Positions 51,853 to 61,187 of a stretch of DNA of 64,000 nt are shown here, in pieces. The translations under genes were made by a program, and so were the position numbers. The DNA is from Pseudomonas nitroreducens NBRC 12694. GTDB lineage: Bacteria; Pseudomonadota; Gammaproteobacteria; Pseudomonadales; Pseudomonadaceae. Position 1 is the stretch's first letter, and each line of letters opens with the position of its first letter. Below the pieces are notes generated by a model. It was not told the DNA's origin. It searched no databases and saw only the letters and a program-made list of their open reading frames with translations. Where the stretch lies: positions 105,397 through 169,396 of the forward strand of contig NZ_BDAI01000011.1 in assembly GCF_002091755.1 (NCBI RefSeq), written 5' to 3'.

Positions 51853-53088
51853 TCAGGGCTGCTGATAGGAATGTTGATAGAGCCACAAACTGAGCATCAG
51901 CCCGCTGAATGCTGCGAGCGCGGCGCAGAGGAAGATCGAACCAAAGCCGAAGCCGTTGGCGACGGCGCCCATCAGCGGCCCGGTAACCCCCAGCGACACG
52001 TCGATGAACAGCGAATAGGCGCCCAGCGCGGCGCCGCGATTGGAGGCAGGCACCAGGCCGACGGCTTCCACGCCCAGCGCGGGGAACACCAGGGAGAAGC
52101 CGAAGCCGGTCAGCGCCGCGCCGGCGAGGGCGATCCATGGCGTCGGGGCGCTCCACAGCAGGAGCAGGCCGAGGCTTTCCACCGACAGGCAGGCGATGGC
52201 TACGCGGAAACCGCCGTGGCGGTTGATGGCGTTGGCGAACAGCAGTCGCGCGCCGATGAAGCAGCCACCGAAAGCGGTCAGGCAGTAGACGGCGTCTTTC
52301 CAGCCGAGGCTGGCGTAATAAAGCGTGACGAACGTGGCGATGGTGCCGAATCCGATACCGCCCAGTGCCAGGCCCATGCCGTGGGGGAATACCCGGCCGA
52401 GTACGTGGTGGAAGGGCATACGCTCGCCATGCACCAATGCCGCGGCGCGCTTGGGCCAGGCCAGGGCGAAGCCGAGCGCCGCCAACAGGACTACGCTGCT
52501 TCCCAGGCTGGCCAGCCCGAGTTGGCCGACCATCAGCACGCCCAACGGCGCGCCAATGGCCAGGGCGCCGTAGCTGGCGATGCCATTCCAGGAAATCACC
52601 TTGGCGGTGTTCGCCGCACCGACGCGGTCGATGCCCCAGGCGATCGAGGCACTGCCGACCAGGCTTTCCGAGGTGCCCAGTACCAGGCGTGCAGCCATCA
52701 GCAGGCCGAGGCTGAGCCACGGCAGGCCCTGCATCGCCCAGGAACCGAGCATCAGCGCGCCACTGCCGGCGCAGCCGAGCATGCCGTAGAGCACGGCGCG
52801 CTTGGGGCCGAGAGTATCGATGACCTTGCCGGCGTAGGGACGAGTCAGCAGGGTGGCCAGGTACTGGATGCTGATGACCAGGCCCGCCATGACCGAGCCG
52901 AAACCCAGGTCGGTGTGCACATAGCCGGGGAGCACGGCCAGCGGGATACCGATGGTCAGGTAGGCGATGAAGGTGAACAGGACGACGGACACCACTTGCA
53001 GGGTGGACGCGGTGGAGCGGTTCTGGGCAGGCATGTGCAGCAGTTCGGTACGGCAGGTGGGTGCTACATGATGGACCGCAGTGGCCAT
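51853..53088 (-). CDS. MFS transporter (YfcJ/YhhS type)
   Basis: A 411-residue major facilitator with 12 predicted helices. The loop after helix 2 reads TRPYAGKVIDTLGPKRAVL, and the N-terminal half (AYLTIGIPLAVLPGYVHTDL) resembles the YfcJ/YhhS family of drug or metabolite exporters. Substrate unknown. A start at 53034 (392 residues) is equally plausible, since the first 18 residues are not typical. It is likely monocistronic; the next gene leftward is the OprD porin after ~280 bases. Confidence 0.85.
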   Translation of the reverse strand: MATAVHHVAPTCRTELLHMPAQNRSTASTLQVVSVVLFTFIAYLTIGIPLAVLPGYVHTDLGFGSVMAGLVISIQYLATLLTRPYAGKVIDTLGPKRAVLYGMLGCAGSGALMLGSWAMQGLPWLSLGLLMAARLVLGTSESLVGSASIAWGIDRVGAANTAKVISWNGIASYGALAIGAPLGVLMVGQLGLASLGSSVVLLAALGFALAWPKRAAALVHGERMPFHHVLGRVFPHGMGLALGGIGFGTIATFVTLYYASLGWKDAVYCLTAFGGCFIGARLLFANAINRHGGFRVAIACLSVESLGLLLLWSAPTPWIALAGAALTGFGFSLVFPALGVEAVGLVPASNRGAALGAYSLFIDVSLGVTGPLMGAVANGFGFGSIFLCAALAAFSGLMLSLWLYQHSYQQP

Positions 53089-53170
53089 GTAGGAAAGCTA
53101 GCTAACGAACTACCTGGATATGGTTTTGCGTAGGCGCCAGCCAGGGGTGTCATCCGCAGGGGCGAGCCTG

Positions 53171-53725
53171 TCACACCCGGCGGAAGAGTGTCGGGTAATC
53201 GATCACCAGGCCTTCGGCATCCACTGACAGCAACGCCTGAAAGTCCGTGCCCTCCAGGTTTTCGTACAGGTAGTGAGTGGCGTCGATGCGTGTATAGCCC
53301 TGGCGCATCCGCACCGGCATGAGCTTCGGCGCTTCCAGATACACCACCGCCAGTTCGCGGCGATCGCCGTCGGCCAGTTGCAGGCGGCGGATCGGGAAGG
53401 TGTTGGTGAAGGGCGACGGCCAGAGGTCGATGTCCAGGCATCCTTCCAGCTCGCTCAGCAACTCGCCGCTGCCGCTTCGCCAATGGCCTTCGCCATCGGT
53501 CAGCAGGTGAAGCTGATGCGCACCGCGCTTGCTCTCGACGGAGAAATGCGCCTCGCGCAGGCGCCATTGGCTGTCCCACTCCAGTTGATACTCCAACTGA
53601 TAGGGCGGCCCGCCCGCCTCGTCGATGGCGCGCAGTTGGCTTTCCGCGCGGCCGTCGCCCAATTGCAGGGACTCCCAGCTGGAGGTCGGCGCGTGCCACA
53701 GGCCTTCCCAATTCAGCGTGCGCAT
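53171..53725 (-). CDS. Putative glycolipid-binding domain protein
   Basis: A 184-residue cytoplasmic protein of the putative glycolipid-binding family (a known structure exists for a P. aeruginosa member). Conserved stretches are YQLEYQLEWDSQWRLREAHF, GCLDIDLWPSPFTNTFPIRR and RMRQGYTRIDATHYLYEN. Function remains uncertain. Its start overlaps the stop of the MmcQ/YjbR-like gene upstream (TGATG at 53723-53727), so the two are translationally coupled. No signal peptide. It is followed by a gap and the MFS gene. Confidence 0.84.
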   Translation of the reverse strand: MRTLNWEGLWHAPTSSWESLQLGDGRAESQLRAIDEAGGPPYQLEYQLEWDSQWRLREAHFSVESKRGAHQLHLLTDGEGHWRSGSGELLSELEGCLDIDLWPSPFTNTFPIRRLQLADGDRRELAVVYLEAPKLMPVRMRQGYTRIDATHYLYENLEGTDFQALLSVDAEGLVIDYPTLFRRV

Positions 53726-54087
53726 CAGGGCGCCTCCAGCACGAGGCCCAGGCGCTGCCGCTTGGGCAGGCGGGCGACCACCAGTTGGTGCGAACGGGTC
53801 AGGGCTTCGCGCAGTTCGGCATCGCCCATGGGGTAGGGGCGCTGCATGGAAATCCAGAAGGCCCGCGCCAGGTAGGGCGCAGGGCGGATGCCGGGGCGGT
53901 CGACATAGCCCAGGAACAGCTCCGGGCCGACCTTGAACGCCAGGCCGCCATTGCCGCTGTCGAGGAAATCGAGGATGGCGAACATCTTGTTGCCCGCCAC
54001 CGAAAACACTCGGTTGCTGCCCCACTTGATGTCTTCGCGGGCGCCGGGCAGTTCCAGGCAGAAGCGGGCGATCTGTTGCGGCGTCAT
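53725..54087 (-). CDS. MmcQ/YjbR-family protein
   Basis: A 120-residue protein of the MmcQ/YjbR family, small alpha/beta proteins sometimes called DNA-binding. Features: FCLELPGAREDIKWGSNRVF, FKVGPELFLGYVDRPGIRPA and ARAFWISMQRP. The biochemical role is not known. It is coupled to the gene downstream and preceded by ppiC by 12 bases on the same strand, so three short genes form a unit (ppiC, MmcQ-like, glycolipid-binding-like). Confidence 0.85.
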   Translation of the reverse strand: MTPQQIARFCLELPGAREDIKWGSNRVFSVAGNKMFAILDFLDSGNGGLAFKVGPELFLGYVDRPGIRPAPYLARAFWISMQRPYPMGDAELREALTRSHQLVVARLPKRQRLGLVLEAP

Positions 54088-54099
54088 GACTCGGTTCCC

Positions 54100-54378
54100 T
54101 CAGTCCCGGAAATAGACCTCGACCAGATGGTAGCCGAACTGGCTTTTCACCGGGCCGTGGACCACGCCGACCGGCTTCTTGAAGATTACCTGGTCGATGG
54201 ACTTCACCATCTGGCCGGGGCGTACCTCGCCCAGATCACCGCCGCGCTTGCCGGAAGCGCAGGTGGAGTGCTTGCGCGCCAGGGCGGCGAAATCCTCGCC
54301 CTTGGCCAGGCGCTGCTTGATCTGCTCGGCTTCGGCGGCGGTCTTGACCAGGATGTGGCGGGCCATGGCAACGGGCAT
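54100..54378 (-). CDS. ppiC: Parvulin-type peptidyl-prolyl isomerase PpiC
   Basis: A 92-residue single-domain parvulin. Conserved residues include ARHILVKTAAEAEQIKQRLA, FAALARKHSTCASGKRGGDL and FGYHLVEVYFRD, matching cytoplasmic PpiC of E. coli (93 residues). It catalyses cis-trans isomerisation of proline peptide bonds. It is the first gene of the short leftward unit, divergent from the PilT-like ATPase gene. Confidence 0.95.
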   Translation of the reverse strand: MPVAMARHILVKTAAEAEQIKQRLAKGEDFAALARKHSTCASGKRGGDLGEVRPGQMVKSIDQVIFKKPVGVVHGPVKSQFGYHLVEVYFRD

Positions 54379-54564
54379 TGTTTCGTGTCCTTAGATGAAA
54401 GCGTCTGGGCGCGATTGTACGGCAGCAGTGATGCAGGTCGCATTTCGCGATGGGTTGCATTGTCTGGCCTGGGGGCGCTCCATAGAGTCAATAAGCAAAT
54501 TCTTATTTATGGGGCGCCGCTTACAGACGGCGTCCGCCGCCACCTTGCGTACGGATGCAGTTCA

Positions 54565-55794
54565 ATGGATATCCAAGCGATGCTCAAGATCCTGGCCACC
54601 CAGGATGGTTCGGATCTTTACCTCTCCACCGGCGCGCCGCCCTGCGCCAAGTTCAACGGGGTGCTCAAACCCCTGTCCAACGAGCCGATGAAGGCAGGCG
54701 ATGTCGCCCGCATCGGCTATGGGCTGATGGACGAGGAGCAGCGTGCGGAGTTCGACCGCGAGCTGGAGATGAACCTGGCGATTTCAGTTCCCGGTGTAGG
54801 GCGTTTCCGGATCAACCTGTTCAAACAGCGCAATGAAGTGTCCATCGTGGCGCGCAACATCAAGCTGGACATTCCGCTGTTCGACGACTTGAAGCTGCCC
54901 GACGTGCTGCTCAAGGTGGTCATGGAGAAGCGCGGCCTGGTGCTCTTCGTCGGCGGCACCGGCTCGGGCAAGTCCACTTCCCTGGCGGCGCTGATCGACC
55001 ACCGCAACCGCAACAGCGGCGGCCACATCATCACCATCGAAGACCCCATCGAATACGTGCACCGGCACCGCAAGTCGATCATCAACCAGCGCGAAGTGGG
55101 CGTGGACACCCGCAGCTTCCATGCCGCACTGAAAAACACCCTGCGCCAGGCGCCGGACGTGATCCTGATCGGCGAGATCCGTGACCGCGAGACCATGGAG
55201 CACGCCCTGGCCTTCGCCGACACCGGCCACCTGGCGATCTCCACGCTGCACGCGAACAACGCCAACCAGGCGCTGGACCGCATCATCAACTTCTTCCCCG
55301 AGGAGCGCCGGCCGCAGCTGCTCAACGACCTGGGCAACAACCTCAAGGCCTTCGTTTCCCAGCGCCTGGTACGCACCCAGGACGGCAAGCGCCGTGCAGC
55401 AGTGGAAGTGCTGCTGGGCACGGCGACCATCAGCGACATCATCAAGCGTGGCGACTTCAGTTCGATCAAGGAGATCATGGACAAGTCCCGTGCCCTGGGC
55501 ATGCAGACCTTCGACCAGGCGCTGTTCGACCTGGCGGTGGAAGGGGCGATCACCGAGGAAGAGGCGGTGAAGAACGCCGACTCGGCGAACAACCTGCGGC
55601 TGAAGCTCAAGCTGTACAAGGACAACCCGGGCAGCGTCGGCAGCACCGCCACACCTGCGGCTGCCAAGCCAGCTGCCCCGGCGCCGGTTGCACCGCCGCC
55701 GGCCACCCAGCCTGTCGAGGCTTCGAGTTGGGGGCTGGAACTGGCACTGGAAGAGATCGAGGCGGAAGACGCCGAGAAGCCGGCCGGGCAGTAA
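54565..55794 (+). CDS. PilT/PilU-family ATPase
   Basis: A 409-residue secretion ATPase of the PilT/PilU branch. Walker A is GGTGSGKST, Asp box EDPIEYVHRH, Walker B RQAPDVILIGEIRDRETMEH and His box GHLAISTLHANNANQALDRI, followed by FFPEERRPQLL. The last ~50 residues are an Ala/Pro-rich extension (VGSTATPAAAKPAAPAPVAP) not usual in PilT or PilU. No other pilus genes adjoin it, unlike the main pilTU locus. It may be a third retraction-type ATPase. The ATG at 54565 starts MDIQAMLKILATQDGSDLYL, the usual family N-terminus; the Shine-Dalgarno is weak. Confidence 0.88.
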   Translation: MDIQAMLKILATQDGSDLYLSTGAPPCAKFNGVLKPLSNEPMKAGDVARIGYGLMDEEQRAEFDRELEMNLAISVPGVGRFRINLFKQRNEVSIVARNIKLDIPLFDDLKLPDVLLKVVMEKRGLVLFVGGTGSGKSTSLAALIDHRNRNSGGHIITIEDPIEYVHRHRKSIINQREVGVDTRSFHAALKNTLRQAPDVILIGEIRDRETMEHALAFADTGHLAISTLHANNANQALDRIINFFPEERRPQLLNDLGNNLKAFVSQRLVRTQDGKRRAAVEVLLGTATISDIIKRGDFSSIKEIMDKSRALGMQTFDQALFDLAVEGAITEEEAVKNADSANNLRLKLKLYKDNPGSVGSTATPAAAKPAAPAPVAPPPATQPVEASSWGLELALEEIEAEDAEKPAGQ

Positions 55795-55813
55795 ACCGCC
55801 AGTTGAACGAAGG

Positions 55814-55840
55814 AAAAGCCCCGGCACGCCGGGGCTTTTT
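55814..55840 (+). terminator. Terminator after the PilT/PilU-like gene
   Basis: AAGCCCCGGC pairs with GCCGGGGCTT (55816-55837), followed by TTT. The A-run on the other flank may also serve the convergent OprD gene. Confidence 0.88.
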
Positions 55841-55899
55841 CATGGGAGCGGAATCAGCGCGTTCCTTCGCGCGTCGGTGAGTTCGGCGCCCAAAGCGCA

Positions 55900-57150
55900 T
55901 CAGAGTAATGACAGCGGATAGCTGATGATCAGCCGATTCTCGTCGAAGCTGTTGGTGCTGCCCCAGTCGCGGCGCATGGTCGAGTTGCGCCACTTCACGG
56001 TCAGCGTCCTGAAGGTGCCGCTCTGCACTGTGTACGCCAGTTCACTCTCGCGGCCCCATTCGCTGCCGTCGGTGGTGCTGGCGTTGTGCACGTTTTCGCC
56101 GTGGATGTAGCGGTTCATCAGGGTCAGGCCGGGAAAGCCGGAGGCGGCGAAGTCGTAGTCATGACGCAGTTGCCAGGAGCGCTCCTTCGCGCTCTCGTAG
56201 CTGGCGTTGTAGCTGTCGTTGGCGAGGGTGCCACCACTGGTGCCATTGACGCGGAACCATTCGTCATCGCCCATGACCTTCTGCAGGCCGAGGTAGAAGG
56301 TGCTTGCACCGTACTTGGCCGAAAACATTCCTGAAAATGTCCGGTTGTCGAGGTCTCCGGCCTTGGCACTGCCATCCTCCTTGCCCCAGAAGTAGCCGAT
56401 ATTCGCACCGAGTACCCAATTGCCCAGCGGCTGGCTGTGCTGCAGCTGCAGGTATTGCTGCTGGTAGATGTCCTTCAGCTGCGCGTTCCACAGGCCGACC
56501 AGCGTGCGGTCGCCGTTGAAGCGGTATTCGCCACCGGCGAAGTTGAAGCGGTCCGAGGTGTAGGCGGGGCGGTTGAACAGTGACATGTCTTGCATGCTGG
56601 CGTCGTTGCGCGGGCTGTTCTGGCGGAACTGGCCGCCGTAGAGCGTCAGGTCGTCGATTTCCTTCGAGGTGACCTGGGCGCCCTGGAAGGTCTGCGGCAG
56701 CGAGCGGCCGTCGTCCGAGCGCAGGATCGGCAACACCACCATCCATTCACCGGCCTTGAATTCGGTGTTCGACACCTTGGCCTTGCCGGCCACCGCCAGG
56801 CGGCCGAAATCGTCGGCTGGGCGACCGTCGTCGTGGGTCGGCAGCAACTGGGTGCCGGCCGTGCCCTTGCCGCCATCGAGCTTCAGGCTGTACAGCCCGA
56901 GTAGGTCCAGGCCGAGCCCGACGGTGCCCTGGGTGTAGCCGGAGCGGGCGTCGAGAATGAAGCTCTGGGTCCATTCCTCCGCCTTGTCCTGGCGGGCTTC
57001 GCCGACGTAATTGCGGTTCATGTAGAAGTTGCGCAGCAGCAGGCTGGCCTTGGCGTCATCGAGAAAGCCGCCTTCGTCGGCACTGGCCAGGACGGGCAGG
57101 GTGGGTAACAGGCAGACGCTGATGGTGAGATGCGGCAGCTGGCGGAGCAT
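55900..57150 (-). CDS. OprD-family outer-membrane porin (second copy)
   Basis: A 416-residue OprD-family porin. A signal peptide (LTISVCLLPTLPVLASA) is followed by FLDDAKASLLLRNFYMNRNY, GTVGLGLDLLGLYSLKLDGG, SKEIDDLTLYGGQF and a C-terminus NRLIISYPLSLL. The first is not the typical FVEDS but the barrel pattern is intact; the last residue is Leu rather than Phe. It probably takes up a small organic acid or amino acid. The start at 57150 has GAGGGAATACCCC upstream; longer frames lack such support. It is a divergent neighbour of an EamA permease. Confidence 0.92.
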   Translation of the reverse strand: MLRQLPHLTISVCLLPTLPVLASADEGGFLDDAKASLLLRNFYMNRNYVGEARQDKAEEWTQSFILDARSGYTQGTVGLGLDLLGLYSLKLDGGKGTAGTQLLPTHDDGRPADDFGRLAVAGKAKVSNTEFKAGEWMVVLPILRSDDGRSLPQTFQGAQVTSKEIDDLTLYGGQFRQNSPRNDASMQDMSLFNRPAYTSDRFNFAGGEYRFNGDRTLVGLWNAQLKDIYQQQYLQLQHSQPLGNWVLGANIGYFWGKEDGSAKAGDLDNRTFSGMFSAKYGASTFYLGLQKVMGDDEWFRVNGTSGGTLANDSYNASYESAKERSWQLRHDYDFAASGFPGLTLMNRYIHGENVHNASTTDGSEWGRESELAYTVQSGTFRTLTVKWRNSTMRRDWGSTNSFDENRLIISYPLSLL

Positions 57151-57670
57151 GGGGTATTCCCTCGGCATTCTTGTCATTGTTGAGGCGAGCGGGGACCTCC
57201 GCGCGGCCCTTTCGGAGGGCGGCGGATGGAGGACTAAGGCGGTCAGGACGCGGATCAGCCAGGCGCGACAGGAATGTGCGGAGGGGCGGTACGAGCGATG
57301 CACGCGCGCAGGCGTGCCAGGGTGAGCATGAGCATGTGAACGGACCTTTCTTATAGTTGTTGGCGCCGCATCGAGGCGGCGGCTGGGTCCATAGTGGTGC
57401 TCCGCGCCGGCGGGCCGCAATTCGCCAGAGGCGTAAGCGTTCGCTGTTCGAACATGAATTAACCAAATGGAACATTCTTCCGCCGGCATTGCGCGTAGGA
57501 TGCCTGGCACAACGCCGAGCAGGACTCGTATCGCCCGGCCTTTCAGCGGACCCGCGAGGTGCTCGGGTAGCGGCGCGGCGGATTCTTTCTGCAGAGCCTC
57601 CTGCTAGGCTGTCCCGCTCTCCATGTTGGCCCCCGTGCCGGCCGCATCTGCCTATTGAATCCGTGAGTCG
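57151..57670. other. Divergent spacer between an OprD gene and an EamA gene
   Basis: I see no convincing gene in 520 bases. A lower-GC stretch at about 57447-57477 (AACATGAATTAACCAAATGG) is a likely promoter region for one of the two divergent genes. No clear sigma-54 box or palindromic operator was found. Confidence 0.5.
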
Positions 57671-58555
57671 ATGAGTACCAGCCAATCGCCGTTGTCCGGC
57701 GTCCACCAGCCCTTCAAGGGCATCCTGCTCATCGTCCTGGCGACCTTCCTGTTCTCCAGCCACGACGCGCTGTCCAAGTACCTGGCGAGCATCTATCCCA
57801 TCGTCATGGTGGTGTGGGCGCGCTATGTGGTGCACACGCTGCTGATGGCGGGCATCTTCCTGCCGCGCGCCGGCCTCGCCGTGCTGCGGACCCGCCATCC
57901 GTTCCTGCAGACGCTACGGGCACTGTGCCTGCTGGGTACCAGCTTCCTGTTCACCACGGGGCTGCAGTACATACCGCTGGCCGAGGCGACCTCGGTGAAC
58001 TTCCTCGCGCCGCTGCTGGTGACGGCATTGTCGGTACCGCTGCTGGGCGAGCGGGTCAGTTTCGGCCAGTGGGCCGCAGTGCTGGTGGGATTCGCCGGCG
58101 TGCTGGTCATCGTCCACCCCGGCGGTGACCTGTTTACCCCGGCAGTCCTGCTGCCCTTCGGTTCGGCGCTGTGTTTCAGCTTCTACCAGTTGCTGACCCG
58201 CAAGCTCAGCCAGGTGGACAGTCCGACCACCAGCAACTTCTTCGCCGGGTTGTGCAACACCCTGATCGTCAGCGCGCTGGTGCCGTTCTTCTGGCAATGG
58301 CCGGGACTGGTCCATGGGCTGATGATGCTGGCCCTGGGCACCTGCGGGATGACCGCGCACCTGTTCCTGACCCAGGCTTTCAAGCATGCCGCGCCGGCTC
58401 TGCTGGCACCGTTCAGCTATTGCCAGATCGTCTTCGCCGGGCTGCTGGGGTTCGTGATCTTCGGCCATACGCCGGAGCCGTCGGCGCTGCTGGGGATCGC
58501 GGTGATCTGCGGCAGCGGGCTGGCGGCGGCCTGGCTGCAGAGTCGCAAGGGGTAG
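57671..58555 (+). CDS. EamA/RhaT-family DMT transporter
   Basis: A 294-residue membrane protein with ten predicted helices in two EamA repeats (for example GILLIVLATFLFSSHDALSK, RALCLLGTSFLFTTGLQYIP, LAEATSVNFLAPLLVTALSV and GMTAHLFLTQAFKHAAPALL). It exports or imports a metabolite of unknown nature. The ATG at 57671 starts MSTSQSPLSG. It is divergent from the OprD-family gene and ends at a REP pair. Confidence 0.87.
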   Translation: MSTSQSPLSGVHQPFKGILLIVLATFLFSSHDALSKYLASIYPIVMVVWARYVVHTLLMAGIFLPRAGLAVLRTRHPFLQTLRALCLLGTSFLFTTGLQYIPLAEATSVNFLAPLLVTALSVPLLGERVSFGQWAAVLVGFAGVLVIVHPGGDLFTPAVLLPFGSALCFSFYQLLTRKLSQVDSPTTSNFFAGLCNTLIVSALVPFFWQWPGLVHGLMMLALGTCGMTAHLFLTQAFKHAAPALLAPFSYCQIVFAGLLGFVIFGHTPEPSALLGIAVICGSGLAAAWLQSRKG

Positions 58556-58571
58556 GGCGACACCGTTGCTG

Positions 58572-58647
58572 TTGGAGCGAGCTTGCTCGCGAACAGCCCA
58601 GCGTCGGAGCAACCGGTGAATCCGTTCGCGAGCAAGCTCGCTCCTAC
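58572..58647 (+). repeat. REP pair (inverted)
   Basis: TTGGAGCGAGCTTGCTCGCG begins at 58572 and the inverted GTTCGCGAGCAAGCTCGCTC at 58624. The pair sits between convergent genes, as at 24157. Confidence 0.88.
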
Positions 58648-58671
58648 AGAAAGCAATAGCGCCGAGCAGGC

Positions 58672-59490
58672 TTACTCGATCTCGAACAACCCGTGGCGGA
58701 TCGGCCCGACCTGCAGGCGCTGGCGCACGTCGTCGTCGATGCGCGGGTCGTCCGGCTGGTACAGCTTCACCTGGCGATAGGCGCTGATGCGGTTGATCTC
58801 CGGCCCCAGGTACTCCCAGACCACGCGAGTGCAGGCCGGGGTGCGCCGGTCGCCGCTGGAGACGCCGGTCTTCAGGCCGTTCAGGCGTGTGATGCGGCTC
58901 TTGAAGCTGGGGATGAGGATGGTCTGGCTCATCTCGTTGACCGTGAGCGACTCGTAGTCCATCAGGAACACCCGGTCCTGCAACTGGAACGCTGCGCCCA
59001 GGTAGCGGCAACGCACCCAGTCCTCGGCCTGCACGTCGGTGCTGCTGGAACGCTCCTGGCGCTCCTGGCGCTCGAAGAGGAAATTGCCGTCCTCTTCGTA
59101 CAGGTGCACCAGCGAGAGCAGGATCGAGCCGGGGACCGACATGCAGTTGGAATACTCGAAGTAGTAGCCGCAGTAACGCGACAGGTTGCCTGCGTGGTCG
59201 CGCAGCGGGCGGAGCATTTCCAGCAATGGATCGTCGCGTTGCACGTTGGCCTGCGAGGTGCCGCGCGCACCAATCAGCCGGGCGAATTGCTCGGGCGGCA
59301 ATTGCAGCTCGTAGTCCTCGACGCCGAAGAAGTCGCCAATCCGCTTGAGGTTGTACGCGGTGGGCTGGCTCTGCCCGCCGAGATACTTGTTGAACTGTGC
59401 GCGGTTGATCGAAAGCTTGCGGCAAACCTCCGAAATAGAGCGGTAGTGCGCGCAGAGCAGCTTGAGATTGGGGCCGAGGTTTTCGGACAT
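58672..59490 (-). CDS. XRE-family transcriptional regulator with long C-terminal domain
   Basis: A 272-residue regulator. Residues ~10-65 are an XRE/Cro-type helix-turn-helix (SISEVCRKLSINRAQFNKYL, PTAYNLKRIGDFFGV). The remaining ~200 residues form a conserved Pseudomonas-type domain I do not recognise (CGYYFEYSNCMSVPGSILLS, CRYLGAAFQLQDRVFLMDYE). ATG 59490 opens the HTH domain and is preferred to a TTG at 59523. It is divergent from the alanine symporter gene and may control it. Confidence 0.82.
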   Translation of the reverse strand: MSENLGPNLKLLCAHYRSISEVCRKLSINRAQFNKYLGGQSQPTAYNLKRIGDFFGVEDYELQLPPEQFARLIGARGTSQANVQRDDPLLEMLRPLRDHAGNLSRYCGYYFEYSNCMSVPGSILLSLVHLYEEDGNFLFERQERQERSSSTDVQAEDWVRCRYLGAAFQLQDRVFLMDYESLTVNEMSQTILIPSFKSRITRLNGLKTGVSSGDRRTPACTRVVWEYLGPEINRISAYRQVKLYQPDDPRIDDDVRQRLQVGPIRHGLFEIE

Positions 59491-59658
59491 TCGTGCCAGG
59501 TCCAGGTGATGCGACTGGCGCAATTATAGCGTCAGGTAGCATCAATTCGTAGCAAGCCGCGAAATTGTTTCGGAAGGCTTCGGGCGCAACCATGCGCCCC
59601 CAGTGAGCGGACCAGCCCCAGGTCCGTGCTCCCACAATAACAATCGAGGCCCCAGCAC

Positions 59659-61101
59659 ATGCTCGACGCGATCAACGATTTCCTCTCCGGGAAAGTCCTC
59701 ATCGTCCTCATCGTAGGACTCGGCGCGTACTTCACCATCCGCTCCCGTTTCGTCCAGTTCCGCCACTTCGGCCACATGTTCGGCGTGTTCAAGGAGTCGA
59801 TCCGGGGCCAATCCGGCCAGCTGAGCTCGTTCCAGGCACTGATGCTGAGCCTCGCCGGCCGCGTGGGTGCCGGCAATATCGCGGGTGTCGGCATCGCCGT
59901 GACCCTCGGTGGCCCCGGCGCTGTGTTCTGGATGTGGGTCACCGCGCTGGTGGGCATGTCCAGCAGCTTCTTCGAGTGCACCCTGGCCCAGGTCTACAAG
60001 CGTAGCGACGGCAACGGCCTGTACCGCGGCGGCCCGGCCTACTACATCCAGCACGGCTTGAAGCTGCGCTGGATGGCCATGACCTTCGCGGTCCTGCTGC
60101 TGGTGACCTACGGTTTCGCCTTCAACGGCCTGCAAGCCTTCACCGTAACCCACTCGCTGCAGAATGCCTTCGACATCCCGGTCCTGTATTCGGGCATCGC
60201 CCTGGCCGTGCTGCTGGCCATCGTGTTCTTCGGTGGCATCCAGCGCATCGCCGCGGTCTCCGACCTGCTGGTGCCGGTCAAGACCCTGGCCTACATCGCC
60301 GTGACCCTGTACGTGATCGTCACCCAGATCGAGCTGGTGCCGGGCATGCTGACCACCATCGTGAAGAGCGCCTTCGGGCTGGAACCGGCCTTCGCCGGCC
60401 TGCTGGGCAGCGCCATCGTGATGGGCGTGAAGCGTGGCGTGTTTGCCAACGAAGCGGGCCTGGGCAGTGCGCCGAACGTGGCCGCAGTCGCCGCCGTGCG
60501 CCATCCGGCGTCCCAGGGCGTGGTCCAGGCGTTCAGCGTGTTCCTCGACACCTTCGTCATCTGCACCTGCACCGCGCTGCTGATCCTGCTCTCGGGCTTC
60601 TACACCCCGGGCTTCGAAGGCGACGGCATCACCCTGACCCAGAACTCGCTGGCCGCCGTGGTCGGTGACTGGGGCCGGATCTTCGTCAGCGTCGCGCTGT
60701 CGCTGTTCGTGTTCACCTGCATCACCTACAACTACTACCTCGGCGAGAACGCCCTGCAGTTCATCGTCGGCCGCAGCCGCACCGCGCTGATCGCCTTCCG
60801 CGTGCTGGTGCTGGGCCTGATCCTCTGGGGCTCGATGCAGAACCTGGGCACCGTGTTCGCCTTCGCCGACATCACCATGACCTGCCTGGCCTTCGTCAAC
60901 CTGGTGGCCCTGGCGATGCTGATCAAGACCGGCCTGCGCGTGATGCGCGACTACGACGAGCAGCGCCGCTCCGGTATCGAGCGCCCGGTGTTCGACGCCA
61001 GCAAGTTCGCCGACCTGGACATCGACCACGACGCCTGGCGCGACGCGCACAAGATCAATTCGACCGCTCCGGCCCACGGCAGCCTGCCCGCCCAGGGCTG
61101 A
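59659..61101 (+). CDS. alsT: Alanine/glycine:sodium symporter (AGCS)
   Basis: A 480-residue membrane protein of the AGCS family, with 11-12 helices. Motifs include QALMLSLAGRVGAGNIAGVG near the N-terminus, GVKRGVFANEAGLGSAPNVA and ITYNYYLGENALQFI. It is expected to import D/L-alanine or glycine with Na+. An antisense frame of similar length exists but has no support. It is divergent from the XRE regulator and ends with a strong terminator. It is 86 bases upstream of ansA, probably a separate unit. Confidence 0.94.
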   Translation: MLDAINDFLSGKVLIVLIVGLGAYFTIRSRFVQFRHFGHMFGVFKESIRGQSGQLSSFQALMLSLAGRVGAGNIAGVGIAVTLGGPGAVFWMWVTALVGMSSSFFECTLAQVYKRSDGNGLYRGGPAYYIQHGLKLRWMAMTFAVLLLVTYGFAFNGLQAFTVTHSLQNAFDIPVLYSGIALAVLLAIVFFGGIQRIAAVSDLLVPVKTLAYIAVTLYVIVTQIELVPGMLTTIVKSAFGLEPAFAGLLGSAIVMGVKRGVFANEAGLGSAPNVAAVAAVRHPASQGVVQAFSVFLDTFVICTCTALLILLSGFYTPGFEGDGITLTQNSLAAVVGDWGRIFVSVALSLFVFTCITYNYYLGENALQFIVGRSRTALIAFRVLVLGLILWGSMQNLGTVFAFADITMTCLAFVNLVALAMLIKTGLRVMRDYDEQRRSGIERPVFDASKFADLDIDHDAWRDAHKINSTAPAHGSLPAQG

Positions 61102-61123
61102 TCCGCTGACTTTGGTCTGATAC

Positions 61124-61156
61124 GCAAGGCCGGGACTTCTCCCGGCCTTGCGGTTT
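61124..61156 (+). terminator. Terminator after alsT
   Basis: GCAAGGCCGGGA pairs perfectly with TCCCGGCCTTGC (61124-61151) around CTTC, then GGTTT. Confidence 0.88.
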
Positions 61157-61187
61157 ATCCTGTGAACTTTCCTACAAGAGCACTGGC

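Noticed and set aside
59542..61077. A 511-codon open frame on the minus strand over alsT
   Set aside because: Antisense to a complete AGCS symporter; the predicted peptide is Gln/His/Gly low complexity.
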